A stretch of DNA of 64,000 nucleotides from positions 71,592,041-71,656,040 of the forward strand of contig JAKSZU010000009.1 in the NCBI GenBank assembly GCA_026018925.1, written 5' to 3'. Position 1 is the first letter of the stretch. Every line of letters begins with the position of its first letter. The translations under genes and the position numbers were made by a program. The notes beneath the pieces are model-generated. The model saw only the letters and a list, made by a program, of their open reading frames with translations, ran no database searches and was not told the origin of the DNA. The DNA comes from Tupaia tana. Lineage: Eukaryota; Chordata; Mammalia; Scandentia; Tupaiidae. This document shows, piece by piece, positions 37,045-47,091 of this stretch.

Positions 37045-37326
37045 GGAACCAGAAGATTGCATAATTGTTATGTTGCTAGACTACCACATGGTCAATCGAC
37101 CACGGTTTGAGTCCCAGACCTGGTGGCTTAAACCTCATGGTGGACATGTGTGTATGTATGTGTGTGTGTGTGCCCAAGATCCTGAAAGGAGAATAGAGGA
37201 GAAGGGATTGTGGCATGGTCATCTCCCCTGGGGGGGAAAGAGGGTGGATGATATCTCGCTTTCTGTCTCTCTGTCTCTCCAGCAAGTGCATGTGCCCTAT
37301 AGCAAAAATTTCTCTCTCAAAAAATT
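37045..37326 (+). mobile_element. tRNA-derived SINE, long type, diverged
   Basis: It starts GGAACCAGAAGATTGCATAATTG and has B box GGTTTGAGTCCC, the middle domain GGAGAATAGAGGAGAAGGG and the end CCCTATAGCAAAAATTTCTC. The flanks share TTCTTATACCT (left) and TTCCTATACCT (right). Its divergence marks an older copy. Confidence 0.85.
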
Positions 37327-37748
37327 TCCTATACCTAACAAACATTGAACATACACTCTATGTCTATCTTATCAGCTAAGTAAGCACCAGAAGGAGGAAC
37401 AAGAAGTGCTGAACTTCCTTTCCAACACCTGTAGGGACAAATTTGGGTGACCTATTTCATGCACACTGTGAGATAGTCTTATTAAACCATCCCCATTTTC
37501 CAGCTGAGAGTACATATATAGAGAAAAGGACATTGGTTTACAATTAGAGAAACAAAGAAAGTAAAATAATTTATTCAAATATATGTGAGGAATTACTTAA
37601 CAGGAACAAAATCTAGTTTGCAAAGTGTATAACAAGCTTTCTGAATATACCTAAATATAAATAAGAAAATAAAAGAGTTCTATGATATTTAATTTATGTA
37701 CATACTTTATCCTCAAAATAACACTTTTGAGATAATACAATTATTCCT

Positions 37749-37914
37749 TTTTTAAAAGAGATTTTTGCTATAGGCCGCATGCACTTGCTAGAGAGACAGA
37801 GAGTCATAAGTGAGAAAATCACCCCCGGGGTGGGAGGTGATTCCTGCCACAATCCATTCTCCTCCATTCTCCTCTTGGTATTTTGGACATGCACATACAT
37901 GCACCTAGCGTGAG

Positions 37915-37950
<36 letters not shown>

Positions 37951-38129
37951 TTTTTAAAAAATATATGTTATTTTATTTTAATTTCTTTTATACATTCAAT
38001 CACTATACATCACTTACCTTGTAAAGTGAATTTTCTAACATGAGTTTTAAGCCGCTGGGGCCATGACTCAGACCACAGGAAACTACATGGGAATCCAGTG
38101 ACATAATCATTACTCCATCTACTGGTCCC
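37749..38129 (-). mobile_element. tRNA-derived SINE, long type, itself interrupted
   Basis: Reverse complement starts GGGACCAGTAGATGGAGTAATG and ends CTATAGCAAAAATCTCTTTT. The direct repeat AATTATTCCT flanks it at 37,739-37,748 and 38,130-38,139. A GT repeat plus an L1 3'-end stub (37,917-38,042) interrupts it. Confidence 0.83.
37917..38042 (-). mobile_element. (GT)n and ~90-bp L1 3'-end stub inside a SINE
   Basis: A GT run (37,917-37,949) is followed by sequence whose reverse complement, TTTACAAGGTAAGTGATGTA then TAGTGATTGAATGTATAAAAG and an A-rich tail, matches the extreme 3' ends of the other L1s here (compare 51,100-51,130). The SINE words GTGAGTT (left) and ATGAGTT (right) flank the insert, consistent with a short TSD. 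Confidence 0.65.
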
Positions 38130-38213
38130 AATTATTCCTATTTTTGAGGTTTGTAATTGTGACCTAGAAAGGTTACCTTACTTGACAAATAAAATAAGAA
38201 AGAAGTAAATTAT

Positions 38214-38453
38214 GGGCCAGTCCATGGGGTGGTGGTTAAGGCCACTGAACCCCACATGAAAACAAGCAGTTCAAGTCCCAGACTCAGTAACTTGAGAAAC
38301 ATGCCAAGTATGTGCATTTGCATGCCTGAAATCCCCAAAAAAGGGAGTAATAGAGGAGATGGGATTGCAGCATGACCATCCCCCATGGGGAATGCTTTAT
38401 CACTTTCCCTCTCTCAGTCTCTCTCCAGTGAGCACTTGTACCCTCTGGCAAAT
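38214..38453 (+). mobile_element. tRNA-derived SINE, diverged
   Basis: It starts GGGCCAGTCCATGGGGTGGTGGTTAAGG and has B box AGTTCAAGTCCC, middle domain AGAGGAGATGGGATTGCAGCATG and end TGTACCCTCTGGCAAATTAG. An old copy with an A-rich end. Confidence 0.75.
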
Positions 38454-38663
38454 TAGAAAGAAAACAAATAACAGAATTAATGCATAAAATAAACATAGAA
38501 TGAAACTTTTTAAAATTAAAATTAAAAATAAATGTGATAACATCAAAAGTTCTGGTGAGAGATCTATAGCCTTAAATGATAATATATTCTTCCTCAAAGA
38601 TTAATAGAATTCACAAGCAAAAAGTACTAATAGATAAAAATATGGTAATAGGAACGTAGTAGT

Positions 38664-38836
38664 GGGGGTCAGCAGGTGGTATGGTGGTTGAGGTGCTGGA
38701 TTCCTACATGATCAACTACAACTTGATTCCTGAATCTGGTGGGTTGCTTTTTCATTTCCCACTTCCTCTCTGTCTCTCCCTGGTGATAACATGTACCCTA
38801 TAGCAAACTTAATAATAATAACAATAAAATAAATAA
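38664..38836 (+). mobile_element. tRNA-derived SINE, short head with long-type end
   Basis: GGGGGTCAGCAGGTGGTATGG opens the tRNA-like head. GGGTTGCTTTTTCATTTCCCA resembles the short type, but TGTACCCTATAGCAAACTTA is the long-type 3' end. It lacks the long-type middle domain, so it is either a deletion or an intermediate form. Confidence 0.65.
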
Positions 38837-38993
38837 ACCTTACACAGTTTTATATTTGTCAAGCCCTTCTCCTGAGAGTTTGAAGAGCTTCCAGATCTAC
38901 TTTCTTCCTCCCCACACTGCAACCTGAGAAGAAAGAAAGTTACATGTATAAGAAGTAGTAAATAAAAAGAAGAAAATTTAAAAATATAAAGCT

Positions 38994-39798
38994 GGCAATC
39001 CAGAGACCGGTTCAAGCAGGCAGCACTGCCAGACTCCAGGCTGCCTGTGGCTGCAGGCGCTAAAAGCAGGACCCATTGCTCATTACCACCCCTATTCGTC
39101 TCTGGACTTCAGGTTTGTTTCTTGGAAAATTTTTTTTTTTTTTTTGAGAGGTTTTTACTATAGGGCGTGTGCACTCACCAGGAAGACAGAGAGAAAGTGA
39201 AAAATCACCCCAAGGGGGGATGGCCACACCATGATCTCTTCTCCTCCATTCTCTTCTCAGGATCTTGGGCACATACATACATGCACACGGCATGAGTTTA
39301 AACCACTGGGTCCGAGACTCAATCCATGGTAGAACTACATGGGAGTCCAGCGACATAAACATTACTCCAACTGCTGGTCCTTGATTCTTGGGACTTTAAG
39401 ATGAATTTACATCCCTCCCTACCCCATCTGAAGACCGGTTCAAGCCAGTGGCATTGTCTGACACCAGGCTGCCTATAGCTGCAGGCCCTAATGGCCTGGA
39501 CTCATTGCTCATCTTCTGCCCCTTCCCCACTTGCCTTTGGACTCTCAGAACTTCAGTGTTTTGAATAGCATATGACATACACCATGGGATCTTTTCTTTG
39601 CTCCTGGGATAAAGCTTATTAGCTCAGTTGGAGGCTCACCACTCCTTAGAAATAGGGAAGACTTTGGGTCACCTAAGACCAGTGGCAACATTTCACGGTA
39701 ATGGTGAGCAACAGGGAGGCAGATCAGAAGAGAGATCACCAATTTTCTAATCCTGCATAGCTTTTAACACTCAAAGATACCTTGACTAAGTTAGAAAG
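38994..39798 (+). promoter_or_regulatory. 5' UTR of plus-strand L1 with ~170-bp monomers
   Basis: A block beginning AGACCGGTTCAAGC, continuing CCAGGCTGCC, GGCTGCAGGC and CATTGCTCAT and ending in a GGACT...CTTCAG segment occurs at about 39,007-39,120 and again at 39,431-39,560. After removing the SINE at 39,130-39,380 the spacing is about 170 bp. Tandem monomers at L1 5' ends serve as RNA polymerase II promoters in other mammals, notably mouse. These monomers show no resemblance to the ~127-bp satellite monomer. Promoter activity is inferred. Confidence 0.7.
39130..39380 (-). mobile_element. tRNA-derived SINE, long type
   Basis: Reverse complement starts GGACCAGCAGTTGGAGTAATG and ends CTATAGTAAAAACCTCTC plus a T-rich left end (A tail). 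Flanks TTTCTTGGAAAA (left) and GATTCTTGGGAC (right) suggest a short imperfect TSD. It separates the two 5' monomers of the plus-strand L1. Confidence 0.87.
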
Positions 39799-39804
39799 GA
39801 ATGT

Positions 39805-40710
39805 ATGGATCACCAGATGACTAGGAACAATTGCAGAGGCTCAAGAAATATGAGCAACCAACAAAATGTCTCTCTCCCAAGGGAAATCATCAAGCCTACA
39901 TTACCCACAGTCAATACAATGAACATCATGGACATGTCTGATAAGGAATTCAGAATATTTGTAGTGACCAAACTAACTGAGATGGAAGAGAAAAGAGACA
40001 AGGAGCTCCAGGAGATGAGGAAGTCTTTTCATAATTTGAAAGAATAGACACCTTAAAAAAGAACCAGATGGAACTTCTAGGGTTGAAGAATGTGATACAG
40101 GAAATCAAAATCTCCCTTGAAAGCATTAAAAGTAGATTAGATCAAGCAGAACATTGAATCTCGAATGTAGAAGACAAAACATCTGACCTAGAAAAAAGTA
40201 TGAAGAAGATTGAGAAAACAACCAAGAAAAATGAGGATAATATACGAGGAATACTGGATACCATCAAGTGCCCCAACATCCGGATAATTAGTATCCCAGA
40301 AGTGGAAGAAAATAATAAGAACATTGATAATTTATTCCATAAAATCCTGAAAGAAAACTTTCCAAGCCTAGAGAGGCATTCAAATATCCAGACCCAAGAA
40401 ATACATAGGAACCCAAGTAGAATTAACCAAAGAAGATCCTCTCTGAGGCACATCATAGCCAGACTGGCAAAAACAACAAAGACAAGATACTAAAGTTGGC
40501 AAGAGGGAAACATCAAGTTACTTACAAAGGTCACCCCATCGGGCTAACATCGGACCTCTCAGTGGAAACGATGCAAGCAAGGTTAGAATGGGGAAATATA
40601 GTCAAAGTGATGAATGAAAAACAATTTCAACCAAGAATACTATACCCAGCAAGATTATCTTGCATATGGGGAAAAAAAAAGATGAAAACATTCTCAGATA
40701 AACAAAATCT
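39805..40710 (+). pseudogene. L1 ORF1 (5' part) of the plus-strand element
   Basis: The start MDHQMTRNNCRGSRNMSNQQ is followed by MDMSDKEFRIFVVTKLTEME and KELQEMRKSFHNLKE. A stop and frameshift follow near 40,046. Later segments read NIRGILDTIKCPNIRIISIP, then NLFHKILKENFPSLERHSNI, and RGKHQVTYKGHPIGLTSDLS. The RNA-recognition and C-terminal domains of ORF1p are thus recognisable but broken. Coding stops at SDKQNL at 40,710, where the nested L1 begins. The remaining codons resume at 46,614. Confidence 0.88.
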
Positions 40711-40850
40711 TTTTTTATTCTTTTTTTTCTTTTTTTTACTTTTATTATTATTTTTTCATTCCATTTTCTTCCATACAATCAATCACATTAGTATTTGTCT
40801 TACAAAATGGATAAACAGGTGAATATTTCTCCCTAGTACTGTTGATGAAA

Positions 40851-43800
40851 CTACAAAATATCTTCAACAGATAATATCACACCTCTTTGTGCCATTAATG
40901 CTTTGCCTCCCTGTCCCTCCCCCAATTGTCCTTCCTCAGACCCTCCTCTTTCACACACACTATATCTGGTATTTACATCTATATACAGCGTTTCTATATC
41001 CTTTAGACAATTAGTTTCAGTCATAGAGTGCAGACAGTATATATTAAGTGGGGACATACAATGCCTCTCCTTCATAGCATGGCTTGCTTCACTCAGCAGT
41101 GAGTCTTCCATATTCATCCATTTCCTTTCAAAAGCCAGGGTTTTGTTGTTTTTTATGGATGAACAGTATTCCATTGAGTATATGTGCCACAGTTTTTCTA
41201 ACCATCAGTTCATGGGCATTTGGGTTGTTTCCATGACTTAGCAATCGTGAAAAGTGCCACAATAAACATCGATGTGCAAGCACTTTTTCGATTAAGTATT
41301 CCTCTGTCCTTTGGGTAGATAACAAGGAGTGGGATTGCTGGATCATATGGTAGTTCTATTTGCACATTTTTGAGGAATCTCCAAATTGTTCTCCACAGTG
41401 GTTGGACCAATTTACATTCCCAACAGCAGTGTAAGAGAGTTCCCTTTTCACCACACTCCTGCAAGCACTTATCATTTTTTGTTTTTTTAATCTTAGACAT
41501 TCTGACTGGAGTTAGGTGATATCTCATTGTTGTTTTGATCTGCATTTCTCTTACAATGAGGGATCTTGAGCATTTTTTTCATATGCCTTTTAGCTATTCG
41601 TATGTCATCTTTAGAGAGTGGTTTTTTCAACTCATTCTCCCATCTTTTAATAGGATTGATCGTCTTTTTCAGGAACAGCTGCTTGAGTTCCTTGTGGATT
41701 CTGGTTATGAGTCCCTTATCTGATGCATAGTTTACAAAAATATTTTCCCATTCTGAGGGCTGTCTGTTCACACTTATCACTGTGTCTTTTGCCATGCAGA
41801 AACTTCTTAGTCTGATGTAATCCCAATTGTCTATTTTGGGGATTATCAACTGTGCATTGGGAGTCTTATTTAAGAAGTCTTTCCCTCCCCCAATGTCTCT
41901 CAGATTTTCCCCAGTGTTTTCCAGGAGCAGTTTTATAGTTTGAGTTCTTAGGGTTAGATCTTTGATCCAACTTGACTTTATTTTTGTCAGAGGTGAGAGG
42001 TAGGGATTCAGATTCATCTTTCTGCAAGTGGAGAACCAGTTTTGCCAGCACAATTTGCTGAAGAGGTTTTCCTTTTCCGACTGGATTGACTGGTACCCCT
42101 TGTCAAAAATCAGTTGGCTGTATGTTTGAACATTCATGTCTGGGGACTCTATTCTGTTCCATTGGTCCACCTGTCTGTTTCTGTGCCACTACCATGCTGT
42201 TTTGATTACCACAGCTTTGTAGTATATTTTTGGGTCAGGTAGTGAGATGCCACCCACTCCATTCTTCTTGTGCAGAACTGCTTTGGCAATACAGGGTCTC
42301 TTATGATTCCAGACAAACTTTATGATTGTCTTTCCTAGATCTGTGAAGAATGTGTCTGGTACTTTGATTGGCATTGCATTAAATAGGTAGATTAATTTGG
42401 GTAGAATTGCCATTTTGATTATATTAATTCTTCCAATCCAGGAACATGGGATGTCCTTCCACTTTTTTGTGTCATTTTCAATTTCTTTTTTTATCTTCTC
42501 ATAGTTTTCCTTGTGGAGGTTTTTAACTTCTTTGGTTAGATTTATCCCTAAGTATCTTATACTTTTTGTGGCTATGGTAAATGGAACAACTTTTTTCACT
42601 TCTATCTCAGTCTGCCTGTTGTTCGTATACAGAAATGCTATAGATTTCTGGATATTAATTTTGTATCCTGCAACGTAACTCTATTCATGCATTACTTCCA
42701 GAAATATTTTTATGGAAACCATTGGCTCTTCTATGTATACAATCATGTCATCTACAAATAGAGAGTTTCACCTCTTCTTTTCCTATTGGAATGCCTTTTA
42801 TTTTTTCCTCTTTTTTTTTTTTTTTTTTGGAGAGGTTTTTTTCGCTATAGGGCGCGTGCGCTCGCCAGACAGACAGAGAGAGACATAGAGACAGAAAGCG
42901 AGAAATCACCCCCCAGGGGGGATGGTCACGCCGCAATCCCTTCTCCTCCATTCTCCTCTCAGGATCTTGGGCACGCACGCACACGCGCCCGGCGTGAGTT
43001 GTAAGCCACCGGGTCCGAGACGCGAACCGCGGTCGACTACGTGGGAGTCCAGCGACATAGCCATTACGCTAACTGCTGGTTCCCTTTTTTCCTCTTTTCT
43101 GATAGCAGTGCCCAGGACTTCCAGTACTATATTGAAAAGGAGTGGAGAAAGTGGACATTGTTGTCTTGTACCCGTTTTTAGTGGAAAAGCTTTCAGCTTT
43201 TCTCCATTGAGGATGATGTTCGATATGGGGTTTTCATAGATACCTTTTATTGTGTTGAGAAATGACCCTTCTATGCCGATTTTGCGGAGAGTCTTGATCA
43301 TGAAGGGGTGTTGTATCTTATCAAATGCTTTTTCTGCATCAATCGATATGACCATATGGTTTTTATCTTTCTTCCTATTAATATGGTGTATTACATTTAT
43401 GGTTTTGCGTATGTTGATCCAACCTTGCATTCCTGGGATAAAGCCTACCTGATCATGATGTATAATCTTTTTTATAAGTTGTTGTATACGATTTGCTAGT
43501 ATCTTGTTGAGAATCTTTGCGTCTATATTCATCAGGGATATTGGTCTATAGTTTTCCTTCCTTTTCCTGTCCTTATCTGTTTTAAGGATAAGTATGACAG
43601 AGGCTTCATAGAATGAATTAGGGAGAGATTCACCCTTCTGGATCTTTAGAAATAACTTGAGCAGAATGGGGGTTAACTCTTCTTTGAAAGTTTTGTAGAA
43701 TTCAGAGGTGAATCCATCAGGGCCAGGGCTTTTCTTTGTTGGGAGGTTATTTATAACCGATTTGATCTCCTGGTTTGTTATGGACCTATTCAGGCTTTCT

Positions 43801-43896
43801 GTATCCTCCTGGCTCAATCTAGGTAGATTATATGTGTCCAGGAATTTGTCCATCTCATCCGGATTATCTTGTTTTTTTGTGTGTTTTTTGTTTTTT

Positions 43897-43927
<31 letters not shown>

Positions 43928-45202
43928 TTTTGCATACAGATGTTCATAGTATCCTCTAATAATGTTTTGTATTTCTACTTTGTCTGTTGTTATTTTGCCT
44001 GCTTCATTGCAGATCTGATTCACCTGGTTCTTTTCTCTCTTCTTCTTAATAAGTCTCGCTAGTGGTGCATCCATTTTGTTTATCTTTTCAAAGAACCAGC
44101 TTTTACTTTTATTTATTTTCTGTATAGTTCGTTTATTTTCTATTTCATTTATTTCTGCTCGTATCTTTATTATTTCCTTTCTCCTGGAGTTTTTTGGATC
44201 TTTTTGCTGTTGCTTTTCCAATTCTGTGAGGCATGATGTTAGGTGATCCATTTGCCTTCTTTCCATGCTCCTCTTATGTGCACTAATTGCTATTAACTTC
44301 CCTCTTATGACTTCTTTAGCAGTGTCCCAAAGATTATGGAAACTCGTGTCCTCAATGTCATTGGCTTCCATGAACCTTTTGATTTCAGTCTTTATTTCTT
44401 CAGTAGTTGTGGAGTCATTCAGGAGTAGGTTATTAAGTTTCCATGTATTAGAGTATTTTTGAGGATTTCTCTTGAAATTAAACTCAAGTTTAATTCCATC
44501 ATGGTCGGTGAAGATGCTGGGTAAAGTTTCTATGCTTTTGAATCTGTAGAGGCTTGCTTTGTGCCCAATGATGTGGTCAATCTTCGAGAATGTTCCATGT
44601 CGCAGCAAGAAAAAAGTGTATCTCGAGGTTTTGGGATGGAAAATTCGTTAGATGTCTGTTAAGTCCATTTGATTTATGATATCGTTTAGATCTTTTATCT
44701 CTTTACCTATTTTTTGTCTAGATGATCTATCCAGAGGGGATAGTGCAGTGTTGAGGTCTCCAACAATTAGTGTGTTGCAGTCTATCTCCCTTTTTAGATC
44801 TAGCAGTCTTTCCTTCACATATTTGGGTGCTCCTGTGTTAGGCACATAGATATTAATAAGCGTTATATCTTCTTGATCAATTGACCTTTTTACTACAATA
44901 TAGTGCCCTTCTTTGTCTCTTCAAACAGTTTTTGTTTTAAAGCCTATTTTGTCAGAGATTAGTATTGCAACTCCAGCTCTTTTTTGGTTCCCATTTGCAT
45001 GGAAAATCTTTTTCCAGCCCTTCACTTTCAGTCTATGTATATCTTTATCCATGAAGTAGGTTTCCTGTAGGCAGCAGATAGAGGGTTTTTGTTTTTCAAT
45101 CCATTCAGCCAGTCTGTGTCTCTTGATTGGAGAATTTAATCCATTATCATTCAATGTTATTATCGATGTTAATGGATCTGTCCTGACGTTTAAGTTGGCC
45201 AT
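40851..45202 (-). pseudogene. L1 ORF2 (endonuclease/reverse transcriptase) of the nested element
   Basis: The start MANLNVRTDPLTSIITLNDN leads into the endonuclease domain (NSPIKRHRLAEWIEKQ, SICCLQETYF, IVGDLNTALSPLDRSS, then [13 protein letters not shown] in another frame). The reverse transcriptase follows: [32 protein letters not shown] with the motif A aspartate intact, and [18 protein letters not shown] (usual [11 protein letters not shown]). The motif C region reads LFVDDMIVYIEEP, so the usual FADD is FVDD. A SINE (42,815-43,084) sits between them. The C-terminal part holds [14 protein letters not shown] and a cysteine-rich [20 protein letters not shown] segment. There are several frameshifts and an extra AAAAC-rich stretch near 43,865-43,932. 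Not functional. Confidence 0.92.
42815..43084 (-). mobile_element. tRNA-derived SINE, long type, inserted in ORF2
   Basis: Near-consensus copy: reverse complement starts GGGAACCAGCAGTTAGCG, has B box GGTTCGCGTCTC, and ends CCTATAGCGAAAAAAACC plus A tail. The TSD TTTTTTCCTCTTTT lies at 42,801-42,814 and 43,085-43,098. It interrupts ORF2 just upstream of the FVDD motif and is younger than the nested L1. Confidence 0.94.
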
Positions 45203-45246
45203 TGTCTTAGTTGCCTTTTACTCCTTTGTTTCTGGCTGTTACTTCT

Positions 45247-46213
45247 TTAGTTTTCCTGGAACAGTACTTTCTTCAAGGTTTCTTGGAGAGCTGGCCTGGT
45301 GCTGGCAAATTCTTTCAGGTTTTATTTGTCTGTGAAGATTTTAATCTTTTTTTTCCCATATGAAGGATAATCTTGCAGGATACAACAGTCTTGGTTGAAA
45401 TTGTTTCTCTCTTAACACTTTCAATACATCTTCCCATTCTTTCCTTGCTTGCATTGTTTCCGTTGACAAGTCCAGTGTCAGCCTGATGTGGTGTCCTTTG
45501 TAAGTCACTTGTCGTTTCTCTCTTGCCAGTTTTAGTATCTTATCTTTATCTGTGGTCTTAGCCAGTCTGGCTATGATATGCCTTGGGGAAGATTTTCTTG
45601 GGTTAATTCTATTTGGGGTCCTTTTTATTTCTTGGATCTCGATGCTTGAGTGTCTCTCTATACTTGAGAAATTTTCTTCCAAGATTTCATGGAATAGGTT
45701 TTCCATGCCCTTATTAGTTTCTTCATCTTCTGAGATACCAATTATTCGGATATTAGGACGTCTAATGGAATCTAGTATTTCTTGTATGTTATCTTCATTT
45801 TTTTTTGTTATTTTATCTATCTTTTTGGTGGTTTTCTCTAGGTCAGAAGTTTCATCTTCTACATCAGAGATTCGACCTTCAGAATGGTCTAATTGACTTT
45901 TAATACTTTCGAGAGAGTTTTTGATTTCCTGTATTACAGACTTCACCTCTAATAGTTCTGTCTTATTCTTCCTTAGCATGTCCTTTTCTTCCTTCATATG
46001 GTGGAAGGACTTTCTCATCTCCTGTAGTTCATTGTCTCTTTTCTGTTACAACTCATAGTATTTATTCAACATGAATGTTCTAAACTCTGTCTTGGACATT
46101 TTGGTAACGTCCTCTATTTTTTCAAGAAAAGGAAGGGAGTTACTGTGTTCTTTAGATGGAGACATATTTCCTTCTTTATTCAGACCTGAGGTTCTTCTTC
46201 TACTTCTAACCAT
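45247..46213 (-). pseudogene. L1 ORF1 of the nested element
   Basis: The start MVRSRRRTSGLNKEGNMSPS lies at 46,213. Codon 56 is TAA (46,048-46,046), after which the same frame is open to 45,341, giving KSFHHMKEEKDML, a coiled-coil-like LESIKSQLDHSEGRISDVED stretch, RPNIRIIGISEDEETNKG, IARLAKTTDKDKILKLAREK and KQFQPRLLYPARLSFIWEKK. A frameshift in the A run at 45,345-45,355 ends that frame early. In the shifted frame the usual C-terminus (LKEFASTRPALQETLKKVLF, then QEN and stop at 45,249-45,247) follows after one further stop. With one nonsense codon and one frameshift before the last domain it is only lightly damaged. Confidence 0.9.
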
Positions 46214-46613
46214 TGGGAGATGTGTTCCCTTTGGAAAACCTTTTATGAGAATGTTTCCTTGAATAGGAGCAAGTGTGTTTCCTTTTTGCTGTGGAATAAG
46301 GCAGCCAAAGTCTCTCTTCTATTGTTTAGCAATGTGATCCAAGAACAAGTATTCTCTTCAGGTGTACAAAGAAAAGTATCTACTTCTTCACTGGCTGAAA
46401 GAGGTGTCTCTGGCTTGGAGGTCCCGGGACTGAAGTTACAGGGGGCAGTCCTCCCTCGAAGTTCCTGGCCCAGGGGTCGAAAGATGGGAGTGGGGTGTTT
46501 GTAGGACTAAGGGTGTTCCTGGCTGAAAGAGGGGTCTCTGGCTTGGGGGTCCTGGGGCTGAAGTTACGGGGGGCAGTCCTCCCTCAAAGTTCCTGCCCCA
46601 GGGGTCAAAAGAT
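46214..46613 (-). promoter_or_regulatory. 5' UTR of nested L1 with satellite-type monomers
   Basis: On the plus strand CTGGCTGAAAG begins at 46,391 and again at 46,519, a 128-bp period. The blocks GGGGGCAGTCCTCCCTCGAAG, CCTGGCCCAGGGGTCGAAAG and ATGGGAGTG are those of the 30-kb array at 1-30,288. The second unit is cut at 46,613, which is the 5' end of the element. About 175 bp of non-monomeric leader separates the monomers from the ORF1 start. Monomers at L1 5' ends act as promoters in other mammals; activity here is inferred. Confidence 0.85.
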
Positions 46614-46690
46614 AAAATCTGAAGGAATTTACTAACTCCAGACCAGCTCTTCAGGAGGTTCTGAAGAGCGTACTATCCCAGGAAAACTAA
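46614..46690 (+). pseudogene. L1 ORF1 (3' end) of the plus-strand element
   Basis: After the nested insertion the host frame resumes as NLKEFTNSRPALQEVLKSVL, SQEN and TAA at 46,688-46,690. This is the standard C-terminus of this family's ORF1p and proves that 40,710 and 46,614 were once adjacent. Confidence 0.9.
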
Positions 46691-46827
46691 AAAGTCAGAT
46701 GGACTGTTATAAGTGAACTAAAAGCAACCAAGAAAACAGCTCACTTAATGATAAGAACAGGTCTGGAAATATTGATAATAACATTGAATGTCAATGGGTT
46801 ATATTCTCCAATTAAGAGACACAGACT

Positions 46828-47091
46828 GGGACCAGCAGTTAGCATAATGGCTTTGTCGCTGGACTCCCATGTATGTGGTTTGAGTCCTGGACCCAGTGGC
46901 TTGAACTCAGGCCAGGTGCATGCGCATGCATGCCCAAGATCCTGAGAGGAGAATGGAGGAGAAGGGATTGCGGCATGGCCATCCGCCCCCCCCCCCCCAA
47001 TGGGGGAGTGATTTCTCTCTTTATTTCTCTTTCTCTCTCTGTCTTTCTGGCAAGCACATGCACCCTATAGCAAAAACCTCTCAAAAAAAAA
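46828..47091 (+). mobile_element. tRNA-derived SINE, long type
   Basis: It starts GGGACCAGCAGTTAGCATAATGG and ends CCCTATAGCAAAAACCTCTC plus a short A run. The flanks AGAGACACAGACT (46,815-46,827) and AGAGACATGGACT (47,093-47,105) are a 13-bp TSD with two mismatches. It splits the endonuclease domain of ORF2. Confidence 0.92.

Larger units (their letters stand above)
40711..46613 (-). mobile_element. Full-length minus-strand L1 nested in the plus-strand L1 ORF1
   Basis: The target word AAAATCT is duplicated at 40,704-40,710 and 46,614-46,620. Joining the flanks restores the host reading FSDKQNL followed by KEFTNSRP. On the minus strand the order is: 5' UTR with ~1.75 satellite-type monomers (46,613-46,214), ORF1 (46,213-45,247), a 44-bp spacer, ORF2 (45,202-40,851), a ~90-bp 3' UTR and a poly(A) tail seen as the T-rich stretch from 40,711. 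Length is ~5.9 kb including a SINE. ORFs are closer to open than in the host, consistent with a younger insertion, but still defective. Confidence 0.93.
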
